Assembly (NCBI RefSeq): GCF_008312935.1 | Contig: NZ_VSZO01000001.1 | Span: 682,001-746,000, forward strand | DNA length: 64,000 nucleotides | From: Roseiconus lacunae | GTDB taxonomy: Bacteria; Planctomycetota; Planctomycetia; Pirellulales; Pirellulaceae | Direction: 5' to 3' | Shown here: positions 35,382 to 43,954 of the stretch, piece by piece | Layout of the letters: each line of letters opens with the position of its first letter | Position numbering within the stretch: position 1 is the stretch's first letter | The notes under the pieces: model-generated | The model's database searches: none | Seen by the model: only the letters and a program-made list of their open reading frames with translations | Told to the model about the DNA's origin: nothing | Program-made: the position numbers and the translations under genes

Positions 35382-36152
35382 TTAAGCTGATCGCGGGAAC
35401 AGCACTTCGCCTAATCCGGCGAGTTGTCGATCGGCTCGTACCCTGCCGATCGTCTGATCCGCAAGGCGACCGAGCAGTTCACGCGTCAACGAGCTCGAAA
35501 AGAGCGGCAAGAAACCGGCCGAAAACTCAAAGACTTCTGAAAATCGACGGCTACCGCTGAAGGCCGCTTCGTTCTGTGGCGACGCCAACAACAAGCTTCC
35601 TCGTCGCATTCCGGCACACGCTTGGCGGCCGATCGCTCCGCCCACCACGATGGTTCCCGCCACCATCGAAGCGGCCAGGAATGCCCCGGCGGCCCCACCG
35701 ATCGTCAGCGTACCTCGTCGCATGCGGTGGCCCGCATAGTCGCCGACGTCACCGATGACCTCGATCTCGCCCCGTGTTTGCCCGCTTTTACGGCTTCCCC
35801 ACGGCGCCCCGACGTTGTCACCGGCGCTGCCACTGATCAAAAGCCGCCCGCCTTGCAAACCGCATCCGGCGGCGTCGCCGACATCGCCGACCGCACGAAA
35901 GAGACCTCGATCATGCCCGGCGCCAAGTCGGTCGAATGCGGCATCGGTGCCTTCGATGACGACCTCGTCTTGTGCTGACTCGGCGACCGAAATCTGAAAC
36001 AGGTCGCCCAACGGGACCGCAAGTCCATCGGCGATCAGTCGAGCCTGCTCGATCTCGTGTTTGCCGTGCTCGGCAAGCCAACGTCTACGAATCATCGAAG
36101 CATCGATGCGTTGGAATCGATGATCCTTGACCGTCAGTGTCCAACGCGTCAT
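35382..36152 (-). CDS. fhcC: Formyltransferase/hydrolase complex subunit C (FhcC / FwdC-like)
   Basis: 256 residues with a right-handed glycine-rich beta-helix: GDVGDAAGCGLQGGRLLISG, GDNVGAPWGSRKSGQTRGE, GDVGDYAGHRMRRGTLTIGG. This is the gamma-subunit fold of formylmethanofuran dehydrogenase. In methylotrophs and planctomycetes FhcC belongs to the Fhc complex, which transfers a formyl group from tetrahydromethanopterin and releases formate. The start overlaps the fhcD stop as ATGA (36149-36152), indicating translational coupling. It is the last gene of the unit. Confidence 0.92.
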   Translation of the reverse strand: MTRWTLTVKDHRFQRIDASMIRRRWLAEHGKHEIEQARLIADGLAVPLGDLFQISVAESAQDEVVIEGTDAAFDRLGAGHDRGLFRAVGDVGDAAGCGLQGGRLLISGSAGDNVGAPWGSRKSGQTRGEIEVIGDVGDYAGHRMRRGTLTIGGAAGAFLAASMVAGTIVVGGAIGRQACAGMRRGSLLLASPQNEAAFSGSRRFSEVFEFSAGFLPLFSSSLTRELLGRLADQTIGRVRADRQLAGLGEVLFPRSA

Positions 36153-37087
36153 CGCAATATCTCGTGCAGTTTGAAGTGATGGCGTCCGAGCTTGCCTCCA
36201 TAGTTTCCGGCGGTCACCGCAAGCAACCCTTGCCCGCCGAAAGCTTGACAGGCAGCTTTGACGCCGGTCGCAATCGCGCCCGCGATCGATTCGAAACCAA
36301 CTCCATCGAGGACGACTTCTAGCACCGCATTTTGCCGAGACGACAACTTTGAGTCGACGACACCACGCAGCGTCGGGCAGTAGGCGTCGTTGGTCGAAGC
36401 GATCATCGATTTATATTTTGAACCGACCTTGGATCCGCTCCGGACCACGCCGCCGGGAAACGGCGCGATAACACCGGGCGATTCGGCGATCGCATCGACG
36501 GCGACCTTGGCGGCATTGAGGGCCACGGGTAGCGAACTGGCGACCAGCAAAAAGTTTCCGCCACCGATCCCATCAATACGTGGTACATCGTGTTGACAAA
36601 GAAATTCGCCGTCCATCACCGGGATTCGCCAATAGCGTTGACCGTCGATCCATTTGCTAATCTGGTGACCGTCCCCAAAGAAACGCAAGGTCTTTCCGAG
36701 TGCCATTCGTTTGTTTGTCGAATCACGTTCCGCTTCCAGTCCTGAAAAAAGGGCCGTCGTCGGACAGGTCAGCACACATTGTCCGGAGCGTTTGATGATC
36801 TGCTTTTCCAAATCGCCGCCCGACATTGCAAACGCAAGGACTGCATAGCCGGGCCGTCCGTCCGGAGTTTCTTCGCCGGAAAGCTCACGCTCAATATCGA
36901 TCTCGATTTTGCAATCGATCACGCTAGTCCCGAACCCACTCATCGCCGAGACCGCTTGCCGGGCCCATTGATGATCGATCGCCGTCACGATCAGACGCGT
37001 CGCCTTCATGTCGAAGGCTTCCGCAAAGGTATCTTCGATTTCGACACCGTTGATCGATAGTGACGCAGGCTGATTGGATTCACTCAT
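36149..37087 (-). CDS. fhcD: Formylmethanofuran:tetrahydromethanopterin formyltransferase-type subunit (FhcD / Ftr)
   Basis: 312 residues matching Ftr: VEIEDTFAEAFDMKATRLIVTA near the start, CVLTCPTTALFSGL, RYWRIPVMDGEFLCQHD, and AVLEVVLDGVGFESIAGAIATGVKAACQAFGG near the end. It transfers the formyl group between the H4MPT cofactor and a methanofuran-like cofactor. It overlaps fhcA upstream and fhcC downstream by ATGA, consistent with coordinated synthesis of complex subunits. Confidence 0.95.
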   Translation of the reverse strand: MSESNQPASLSINGVEIEDTFAEAFDMKATRLIVTAIDHQWARQAVSAMSGFGTSVIDCKIEIDIERELSGEETPDGRPGYAVLAFAMSGGDLEKQIIKRSGQCVLTCPTTALFSGLEAERDSTNKRMALGKTLRFFGDGHQISKWIDGQRYWRIPVMDGEFLCQHDVPRIDGIGGGNFLLVASSLPVALNAAKVAVDAIAESPGVIAPFPGGVVRSGSKVGSKYKSMIASTNDAYCPTLRGVVDSKLSSRQNAVLEVVLDGVGFESIAGAIATGVKAACQAFGGQGLLAVTAGNYGGKLGRHHFKLHEILR

Positions 37088-38766
37088 AAAGACCGACCCC
37101 GCGTTTGTTGCCGGACCGGTACGGAGCCGATCACCGATTGAAGTTCGTCATCGCTAATTTGCAATCGCAGAAAATCAAAGGTCGATGACTCGTTGTAGAG
37201 TGAACGAAACTGGTCGACTTGCCGTGAGTCGAATTCGACATCGGCGATCAACGTTTCTTTGGGTAGCGTCTTTGCGAGTTCCAAGTCCATGCGGTCGGTT
37301 TGTCGCTGCCGGTCGATTAGATGTTTACCTCGCACAAACACATGTTGTGGCGAACGAAACATCGCTTCGACATCCGGATTGTTTTGATAAATCACCACAT
37401 CGGCAATCGCACCGGGTGCCAAATGACCGCGGTCGCGTAGGCCCATGATGCGTGCCGGTGCGGAGCGGGTCATCGTGGCAATGTCATTAAAGCTGTATTG
37501 ACGATCGAGTCCCGCCAACGAACTCGACGCAGCCGCATCGGCATCGATCTCCGACAAGGCGGTTTCACGAAATGTGCGATCGCACAGCAAACGAATCAGA
37601 TGCGGATACGCCGTGAAGGGAGCCCCGTTGGGATGATCGGTTGTCAAGAACACGCGACTGGGATCATCGACCATCAAAAACAGTTCCAGTCCGATCGCCC
37701 ATTGCAAGGCATGGACGAATTGCCGCTTGCGATAGCGAAAGGGCACAACGCCACAACCGGCTTCACATTCGATATCGGCGATCACCGATTTCTTGGGTGA
37801 CGCGTGGTGACGATTGTCAAACTGGTGGGGTGCGTCGGCACTGATCGTCACCGTTTGTCCAAACATGATCTGGCCGACATCGATGGTGACGTTGGGATTT
37901 TTATACAGCGCGTCGACCAACATCCCGGCGGCCGACGACATCCCCTGCTCGGCTTGACCGTAGCTGTGAAATTGGGCATGCGTCAAATGAATCGGATATC
38001 CGTCGGCAGCACGGATCGTCGCCAACGTCGACGCGATGTTTCCGGGAACACCAAGGTTGCTACAGTGGATATGCATTGGATGCGTGAGGCCGATTTCCTT
38101 CGCCGCCCGCGCCAACACGCGGATCACGTCACCCGGTGTGATCCCGTAATGAGGGTGTTTCTCGTCGACGTTCAGATTACGTTCGCCAAACTTAAACGCC
38201 GAAATCCCGCCTGCGTTGACGACCTTAATCGCAATGCTTTGGGTCGCACGGACCATCCAGGCGACGTAATTGTTGATTTGTGCTTGGTCCGTGCCGGTCG
38301 CGATCAGTCGTAGCAAGACTTCGTCGTTGCCGAGTAAACAAAACCCGCCGGTAGCCAGTCCGGGAATATCAGCCATCTCGGAATGTGCTGCCCGAGCATT
38401 GCACGGAATCATCGCCGGCTCGAACGCAACGGTGTATCCCATTTCCAGGTAACGTTGCCCGGTGACGGCCGCCGTTGGCAGGTAATCACACTCCATCGCT
38501 TGGCGTCCAAGTTCGGCCGCCGTTTGATCGATACTGTCTTGCATCAGCATCCGTGCGATCGACAGCTTGCCTCCGCCGATATGTGTGTGGATGTCGACAC
38601 CGCCGGCCATGACGACCATCTCCGATGCGTCGACAACGACACCCGCGTCAGGTTCGCTGCACTCGGATCCATCGATGACGCGATCGTCCTCGATCCACAA
38701 GTCCTTTACTTCGTCGGTGTGATGTGCCGGGTCAATGACACGCCCACCGCGGATCAACGTTTTCAT
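37084..38766 (-). CDS. fhcA: Formyltransferase/hydrolase complex subunit A (FhcA / FwdA-like amidohydrolase)
   Basis: 560 residues of the amidohydrolase superfamily. The metal-binding H60-x-H62 is in GGVDIHTHIGG; MHIHCSNLGVPGN and YPIHLTHAQFHSYG follow, and the distal Asp is in LTTDHPNGAPFTAYPHL. This order is typical of FwdA/FhcA, which hydrolyses formylmethanofuran to formate. fhcB, the usual fourth subunit gene, is not adjacent and must lie elsewhere if the complex is complete. ATGA overlaps join it to the secreted-protein gene upstream and fhcD downstream. Confidence 0.95.
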   Translation of the reverse strand: MKTLIRGGRVIDPAHHTDEVKDLWIEDDRVIDGSECSEPDAGVVVDASEMVVMAGGVDIHTHIGGGKLSIARMLMQDSIDQTAAELGRQAMECDYLPTAAVTGQRYLEMGYTVAFEPAMIPCNARAAHSEMADIPGLATGGFCLLGNDEVLLRLIATGTDQAQINNYVAWMVRATQSIAIKVVNAGGISAFKFGERNLNVDEKHPHYGITPGDVIRVLARAAKEIGLTHPMHIHCSNLGVPGNIASTLATIRAADGYPIHLTHAQFHSYGQAEQGMSSAAGMLVDALYKNPNVTIDVGQIMFGQTVTISADAPHQFDNRHHASPKKSVIADIECEAGCGVVPFRYRKRQFVHALQWAIGLELFLMVDDPSRVFLTTDHPNGAPFTAYPHLIRLLCDRTFRETALSEIDADAAASSSLAGLDRQYSFNDIATMTRSAPARIMGLRDRGHLAPGAIADVVIYQNNPDVEAMFRSPQHVFVRGKHLIDRQRQTDRMDLELAKTLPKETLIADVEFDSRQVDQFRSLYNESSTFDFLRLQISDDELQSVIGSVPVRQQTRGRSL

Positions 38767-39710
38767 TCCGCTTCGTCGCCATCCTTTTCGATCGAATCTT
38801 CGTCTTTCACTTCCGTCTGGGCGGATTCTTTTTTATCGGCACCCTCCTGCCCCGGCTTGTCATCATCCGCCTGATCCTGGCTACGTTTTCCGCGTCCCCG
38901 GACAGACTTATCATTCGGTTGTGGTTCGCCGTAGACGCGATCGGTCGTGATCGTGATCCGTTCCGCCTTGACTTGGTTTTCGTTGGGGGGCTGGTAGAAA
39001 CCTGAGACGCTCACGGCGTCTCCTTCTTGAGCCAGATTCAAATTGTTGTAGCGAATTTCGAATTCCGTCTCTGGGTTGACTTGAACTTGCACGGGAACTT
39101 TCCCCGTTTGCACTGCCATCATACCGTTGGGGGCAAGATTCATCAGTTGGCCGACGATCAGGTACTTCCCCGTTACCATCGCTTGCTGCTTGCCGCGATC
39201 TTTTCCCTCGGAATAGACCCCGGGCTTAAACTGTTCGCGGGCGTGACCGGTGACGGCTCGTTGGTCGACCGGTTGGAACAAAGTCACTTTGGTGATCGGG
39301 GCCACGGGAACACCGTTGGGGCCAAAGGTTCCGTAAAAGCGGACCAGCATGCCGCGTTTTAAGAACGCCGGCTTGGCCTTGGCGATGAACTGAAACGATG
39401 CCAAGTTGTCCGGCAAGGCGACCGTAGCTTGGTCACCGCCGTCTTTGTCGACCAGCACCATCCCGCGTTGGAATCCTTTCAGTGTCCCGTTGAACTTGGT
39501 GATTTCATTTGCCGGGCCAGCACTCGCGGCACCGAAGGCGGGGGGATCCGCGTTGGCGTTCGAACCAAGGAGCGCCAGTACGACACCGGCACATGCGACT
39601 GATCGGCGGTGGCCCCGAAGACGGTACGTCAATGCATCCGCACGGGATGCGCAACAAACGGAAGCGATGCCGAAGAGGAACGTTGTCAGCTTCGATAAGA
39701 TTGTGATCAT
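38763..39710 (-). CDS. Secreted protein of unknown function, translationally coupled to fhcA
   Basis: 315 residues from the ATG at 39710, chosen for GAGGAA 7-12 bases upstream and because it begins a hydrophobic export signal (ITILSKLTTFLFGIASV). A second hydrophobic stretch (VACAGVVLALLG) follows before SNANADPP, so cleavage probably comes after about residue 54. The mature part has several repeated short beta units (TLKGFQRGMVLVDKDGGDQA, GMLVRFYGTFGPNG, VGQLMNLAPNGMMAVQTGK, GDAVSVSGFYQPP) that resemble OB-fold strands. A 60-residue acidic/charged tail ends it. Its stop overlaps the fhcA start as ATGA, an odd pairing of an exported protein with a cytoplasmic complex. No function is known to me. 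Confidence 0.7.
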   Translation of the reverse strand: MITILSKLTTFLFGIASVCCASRADALTYRLRGHRRSVACAGVVLALLGSNANADPPAFGAASAGPANEITKFNGTLKGFQRGMVLVDKDGGDQATVALPDNLASFQFIAKAKPAFLKRGMLVRFYGTFGPNGVPVAPITKVTLFQPVDQRAVTGHAREQFKPGVYSEGKDRGKQQAMVTGKYLIVGQLMNLAPNGMMAVQTGKVPVQVQVNPETEFEIRYNNLNLAQEGDAVSVSGFYQPPNENQVKAERITITTDRVYGEPQPNDKSVRGRGKRSQDQADDDKPGQEGADKKESAQTEVKDEDSIEKDGDEAE

Positions 39711-40075
39711 TGAAATTCCTCGATGAATGGCGTTTCCTGGGGAATGAGCCGCGACTGACCATTTCGACCAGCCATCTCCGGTTGCAGCTTGAGTCGGCAA
39801 AATGACCGGGGAGGTTGTCGCCAACGCAAGGCGTCAAAAAAACTTATCCCGGGGCGACGGGCGACTACTGCGCGTCCTATTGTGAACGCTCCGAGGCCGT
39901 TCGCATACTCCCACGCCCCAACCTCTGGGGTAGCCCCACGGCGACCGGTGGGCGTGCGATTTGCGCCCTCGCGCCAATTCGCTAGGCTGAATGACCAGAA
40001 AACAGGTCAACCGACGAGGGCATGAGGCGAGTTTTTGCGGTGCCGAATTCCGTTGAGATGCCAGGAAACCACATC
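39711..40075. other. Divergent intergenic region fhc unit / panB
   Basis: 365 bases with the promoters of both units. Several GC-rich short dyads are visible (CCCCA/TGGGG around 39916, CCCAC/GTGGG around 39935). I find no named regulatory element and no convincing small gene. Confidence 0.35.
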
Positions 40076-40882
40076 ATGAATCAAAGCGAGACGCCGAAGC
40101 GAATCACCACCCGTACGCTGCAGAAGCGTCGTGAGCGGGGTGAAAAAATCTCGATGCTGACCGCGTACGACTTTCCGACGGCAAAATTCCTGGATGAAGC
40201 CGGCATCGATATCCTACTCGTCGGCGACACCTTGGCGATGGTTGTCGGTGGGCACGACACCACACTTCCGGCGACGATGGACCAAATGATTTATCACTCG
40301 GAAATGGTCGGGCGGGCAGCAGAGCGAGCGATGGTCGTGGTCGACCTACCGTTCCCCGAGGGGCAGTTGGAAATTGCTCGCAGCATCGCCGCCGGGGCCC
40401 GGGTCTTGAAGGAAACCAAGTGCCACGCGGTCAAACTTGAGGGCGGTGCCGAACAGGCGCCGCGGATCGAAGCGATGGTATCGGCGGGGATCCCGGTCAT
40501 GGCACACGTCGGCCTGCGTCCACAAAATGTCCATGTTGAGGGCGGTTACCGCGTCCAACGCGAACAAGAAAAGCTGATCGTCGACGCCAAAGCTGCCGAA
40601 GATGCAGGAGCGTTCACGGTCTTGATCGAATGTGTTCCCGAATCGGTGGCGGCCGCAATCAATGATGCGATTTCGGTGCCCACCATTGGAATCGGAGCCG
40701 GCCGGGCGACGACCGGGCAAGTCCTCGTGACTCATGACATGATCGGGATGACCGCCGGGTACACTCCTAAATTCGTCCGCACGTATGCTTCGGTCGGCGA
40801 AACGATCCGCCAGGCTGCGGAATCGTTTCGCACGTCGGTCGAAGACGGCAGTTTCCCCAGTCCGGATGAATCCTTTCGCTAA
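40076..40882 (+). CDS. panB: 3-methyl-2-oxobutanoate hydroxymethyltransferase
   Basis: 268 residues from the ATG at 40076; upstream in-frame ATGs at 40022 and 40058 give longer forms without family support. Motifs: KISMLTAYDFPTAKFLDEAG, ILLVGDTLAMVVGGHDTTLP, VKLEGGAEQAPRIEAMVSAG, GHVGLRPQ-type MAHVGLRPQNVHVEGGY, and TIGIGAGRATTGQVLVTHDMIGM. PanB makes ketopantoate from 2-oxoisovalerate and methylene-THF, the first step of pantothenate and CoA synthesis. It precedes pepF by 33 bases, without an evident functional link. Confidence 0.95.
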   Translation: MNQSETPKRITTRTLQKRRERGEKISMLTAYDFPTAKFLDEAGIDILLVGDTLAMVVGGHDTTLPATMDQMIYHSEMVGRAAERAMVVVDLPFPEGQLEIARSIAAGARVLKETKCHAVKLEGGAEQAPRIEAMVSAGIPVMAHVGLRPQNVHVEGGYRVQREQEKLIVDAKAAEDAGAFTVLIECVPESVAAAINDAISVPTIGIGAGRATTGQVLVTHDMIGMTAGYTPKFVRTYASVGETIRQAAESFRTSVEDGSFPSPDESFR

Positions 40883-40915
40883 TTTTCTCGTCACTTTCCC
40901 AACAACGTAAACGCT

Positions 40916-42730
40916 ATGTCCACCGCTTCGCCTTCGGCCAACAAGCTGCCTTCACGATCGGATGTGTCGCCAGAAGATTGCTGGGACCTGTCGACCCTGT
41001 TCGAAAACGACGAGCAATGGGAAGCCGCATTCAAGGCTCTCGACGAAAAAATCGCAACCTACGAAACCTACAAAGGCCGCTTGGGCGAATCGCCCGAAAC
41101 GCTGCGCGAAGCAATGGACTTTGACAGTCAATTTTCGCGTGATAGCGAACGGGTTGCGATCTATGCGTTCCTAAAAACGACCGAGGATCAAGGCAACAGC
41201 GACTATCAAGCGATGAAGTCGCGGTTCCAAAATTTGGCCGTCCGCGCCAGCCAGGTCGCGAGCTATTGGTCACCCGAATTGCTGGGCATTGATCCAAAGA
41301 AAATGGATGAACTCGTTGCCGACCCCGCACTCCAGCCCTACCGCCTCGATCTTGAACGCCTGCTACGCCGCCGTCCCCACACCCTGACCGATCGCGAAGA
41401 ACGTTTGCTGGCGATGCAAGGCGAGATGGCGTCGGCGGCGGGAAACGCATTCCGTCAACTCAACGATGTGGATTTGCGATTCGGAACGGTCGAAGACGAA
41501 GACGGGAACGAGCACGAACTTTCGCACGCGACATTCATTCAACTGCTTCACAAGCCGACCCGCAAAGTCCGACGCGCCGCGTTCCAACAGTACTATCAAG
41601 AAATTTCCGAACACGAGAACACGCTCGCCGCGACCCTGGCCGGAAGCATCCATAGCGACGTGTATTATGCACGGGCCCGCAACCACGACTCGGCGCTACA
41701 CGCGGCGTTGTTCCCCGACAACGTCCCGGTCAGTGTCTACGACAACTTGATTTCCGCGGTCCGTGAATCGCTGCCCAGCGTCCACGAATACTTTGACGTT
41801 CGGCGTCGCAAGATGGATTTACCTGATATCCATCACTTCGATACCTATGTGCCGATCCTTAGCGACATGAAAAAGGAACACACGTGGGACCAAGCGGTCG
41901 ACGTCGTGATCGAATCCTTGTCGCCACTGGGCAGCGATTACACCAACGCGTTGGAAAAAGGCTTACGCGGTCGCTGGGCCGATCGTTATCCCAACCGCGG
42001 AAAACAAAGCGGCGCGTTTAGCTGTGGGTCGTTCGACGGCGCCCCCTACATCTTGATGAATTTCAAAACCGACGTACTCAATGATGTGTACACGCTGACC
42101 CACGAAGCGGGACACTCGATGCACAGTTATTACTCGGCATCGAACCAACCGTTCCAGTACTACAATTACACGATCTTCGTCGCCGAAGTTGCCAGTACGT
42201 TCAATGAGCAGTTGCTGACCGAACATCTACTTAAGAATGCAGATAGCGACGCCGAACGAGCATTCTTGATCAACAACGAACTCGATGGCATTCGTGCGAC
42301 AGTCGTCCGCCAGACGATGTTCGCCGAGTTCGAAAAGCGGACACACGAGATGGCCGAAAATGGCGATCCGCTGACAGTCGCTTCGATGCGTGCGGTCTAT
42401 CGCGAATTGCTCGATGCGTACTTCGGTCCCGAGTTTGTCGTCGACAAAGAACTGGAACTGGAGTGCTTTCGAATTCCACACTTCTATCGTGCGTTTTACG
42501 TCTACAAGTACGCGACCGGCCTGAGCGCCGCGGTCGCGTTGTCGCGCCGTGTCCTCGAAGGCGGTCAGGGCGAACTAGACGACTACCTAAAGTTCCTCTC
42601 CGGCGGATGCAGCAAAGATCCGTTGGACCTGTTGCGTGACGCGGGCGTCGACATGGAAAAGCCCGAACCGGTGAAAACCACACTCGACCGCTTCAAGCAA
42701 CTGACCAAAGAACTCGATTCGCTCCTTTAG
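40916..42730 (+). CDS. pepF: Oligoendopeptidase F (M3 family metallopeptidase)
   Basis: 604 residues, the usual PepF length. The zinc motif is H396-E-A-G-H400 in YTLTHEAGHSMHSYY, with the third ligand Glu expected in FVAEVASTFNEQLL. An N-terminal helical cap (residues 15-180) and GAFSCGSFDGAPYILMNF before the active site are typical. It degrades small cytoplasmic peptides. No signal peptide. Confidence 0.95.
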   Translation: MSTASPSANKLPSRSDVSPEDCWDLSTLFENDEQWEAAFKALDEKIATYETYKGRLGESPETLREAMDFDSQFSRDSERVAIYAFLKTTEDQGNSDYQAMKSRFQNLAVRASQVASYWSPELLGIDPKKMDELVADPALQPYRLDLERLLRRRPHTLTDREERLLAMQGEMASAAGNAFRQLNDVDLRFGTVEDEDGNEHELSHATFIQLLHKPTRKVRRAAFQQYYQEISEHENTLAATLAGSIHSDVYYARARNHDSALHAALFPDNVPVSVYDNLISAVRESLPSVHEYFDVRRRKMDLPDIHHFDTYVPILSDMKKEHTWDQAVDVVIESLSPLGSDYTNALEKGLRGRWADRYPNRGKQSGAFSCGSFDGAPYILMNFKTDVLNDVYTLTHEAGHSMHSYYSASNQPFQYYNYTIFVAEVASTFNEQLLTEHLLKNADSDAERAFLINNELDGIRATVVRQTMFAEFEKRTHEMAENGDPLTVASMRAVYRELLDAYFGPEFVVDKELELECFRIPHFYRAFYVYKYATGLSAAVALSRRVLEGGQGELDDYLKFLSGGCSKDPLDLLRDAGVDMEKPEPVKTTLDRFKQLTKELDSLL

Positions 42731-42909
42731 TGCCCCGTTGTTTCGGCAACGGCATCCTGGATCTCACGGTCCGTTTCGATCGAAATGTTTGGACCGGCTG
42801 ATTTGCTGATAAGCACTCGTGCTCGGCCTAACCCCAATGTTCGGGGTTAATTTATCAGCCGATGGGTGTTAAGCAGTTGAACACGAATGATTCGGCTTAA
42901 GTCGTTCCA

Positions 42910-42997
42910 CTCTCCCAGTGGGAGAGCCGGGCCTTCAGGCCCGGAGAGGGCACCCTCCCCGGCCGTTTGCTCGTCCGACCCTCCCGCAAGCGGGAGG
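42910..42997. repeat. Cluster of three perfect hairpins inside element copy D
   Basis: CTCTCCC-AGT-GGGAGAG (42910-42926), CCGGGCC-TTCA-GGCCCGG (42927-42944) and CCTCCCG-CAAG-CGGGAGG (42980-42997), each with a 7-bp perfect stem. The first two abut. No T run follows, so this looks like an inserted palindromic cluster and not a terminator. Confidence 0.6.
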
Positions 42998-43045
42998 TGC
43001 TATCCAGATGTTTAAACCCAAAGACTCGTGTTGACCTGCTTAGCC

Positions 43046-43090
43046 CCGGTTACTGTGCTTCCGGTTATTATGCTCCCGGTTACTGTGCTT
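43046..43090. repeat. Three 15-bp tandem repeats
   Basis: Units CCGGTTACTGTGCTT, CCGGTTATTATGCTC and CCGGTTACTGTGCTT lie head to tail. They start from the CCCCGGTTA loop sequence of the dispersed element, which suggests local slippage expansion of the loop. Confidence 0.75.
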
Positions 43091-43224
43091 TAGTCGCCGC
43101 TATTGCACCGAAACCGTGGCCAGCGTCATTCGGCTAATCCTTAGCTCAGAGGTTGACGAAGCACCATTCAGGTTGTGACGCAATCACAGGATCTAATGCC
43201 CTTCGGCGATGCACACCCCAATCA

Positions 43225-43905
43225 ATGGTCGTAACGGAACATGGGCTAATGCAGCCACAAGACAAACACCGACCGCAGCGATTGACCAAACAAGCGATCG
43301 CCGAAGGGGCGGCAGAGTTGGCCAATCGGGACGCGAAGCTGCGATCAGTTTTGCAACAGTTCGGCCCGCCACCGCTGCTGCGCCGACCGGCGACATTTGC
43401 AACTCTGGTTCACATCATTTTAGAACAACAGGTTTCCGTCGAGTCTGCGAAGTCAACTTTTGAACGCTTGAAGGACATCACCGCCGGTGACGTTACGGCT
43501 GAAGGTGTCGCCAATCTTGACGAATCCGGATTGCGGTCGTTGGGATTCAGCCGCCAGAAAGCACACTATGCGGTCCGTTTGGCACACGATTGTTTGGACG
43601 GATCGTTTCGAATCAATACACTCTCCCGTCTACCCGACGACGAGGTCCGCCGACGAATCATTGCCCGAAAGGGACTGGGGCAGTGGTCGGCCGATGTCTT
43701 TCTAATGATGGGGTTATTGCGACCCGATGTATTGCCGGTCGGTGACCTGGCACTAGTCAAAGGCCTTTGTGAAATCGATCAAAACGACTACGCCGACTCC
43801 GATGCTTTAGTCGAACGTGCCGAACGATGGCGGCCCCTTCGCAGCATCGCCACGCGGATGGTTTGGCAGTGGTATGTTAGGCAACGCGGACGCGATATCT
43901 TTTAG
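43225..43905 (+). CDS. DNA-3-methyladenine glycosylase-like HhH-GPD protein (AlkA type)
   Basis: 226 residues from the ATG at 43225; an ATG at 43249 is equally possible, and the frame extends up to 43153 only through the repeat element. It has the HhH-GPD layout: FATLVHIILEQQVSVESAKSTFERL, then the helix-hairpin-helix in ARKGLGQWSADVFLMMGLL and the catalytic Asp in LPVGDLALVKG. It removes alkylated bases to start base-excision repair. There is no N-terminal AlkA beta domain of full size, so it resembles the shorter MagI/AlkA-like branch. Confidence 0.88.
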   Translation: MVVTEHGLMQPQDKHRPQRLTKQAIAEGAAELANRDAKLRSVLQQFGPPPLLRRPATFATLVHIILEQQVSVESAKSTFERLKDITAGDVTAEGVANLDESGLRSLGFSRQKAHYAVRLAHDCLDGSFRINTLSRLPDDEVRRRIIARKGLGQWSADVFLMMGLLRPDVLPVGDLALVKGLCEIDQNDYADSDALVERAERWRPLRSIATRMVWQWYVRQRGRDIF

Positions 43906-43954
43906 AGACTGATCTCTCTCGTTGGACCTGCTTCTCTCGTTGGAACTGAGCTTG

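Larger units (their letters stand above)
42819..43164 (+). repeat. Dispersed palindromic element, copy D, with internal expansion
   Basis: The left part (GTGCTCGGCCTAACCCCAAT, then TTATCAGCCGATGGGTGTTAA) ends near 42873. The right part (GCCGCTATTGCACCGAAACC, then GTGGCCAGCGTCATTCGGCT and GTTGACGAAGCACC) resumes near 43094. Between them lie about 220 bases absent from other copies, containing three strong hairpins (42910-42926, 42927-42944, 42980-42997) and a 3 x 15 bp tandem array at 43046-43090. Confidence 0.6.
42731..43224. other. Intergenic stretch dominated by an expanded repeat element
   Basis: Almost all of these 494 bases belong to one copy of the dispersed element (42819-43164) enlarged by hairpins and short tandem repeats. 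The 50-60 bases before the glycosylase start show no obvious promoter. Confidence 0.5.
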
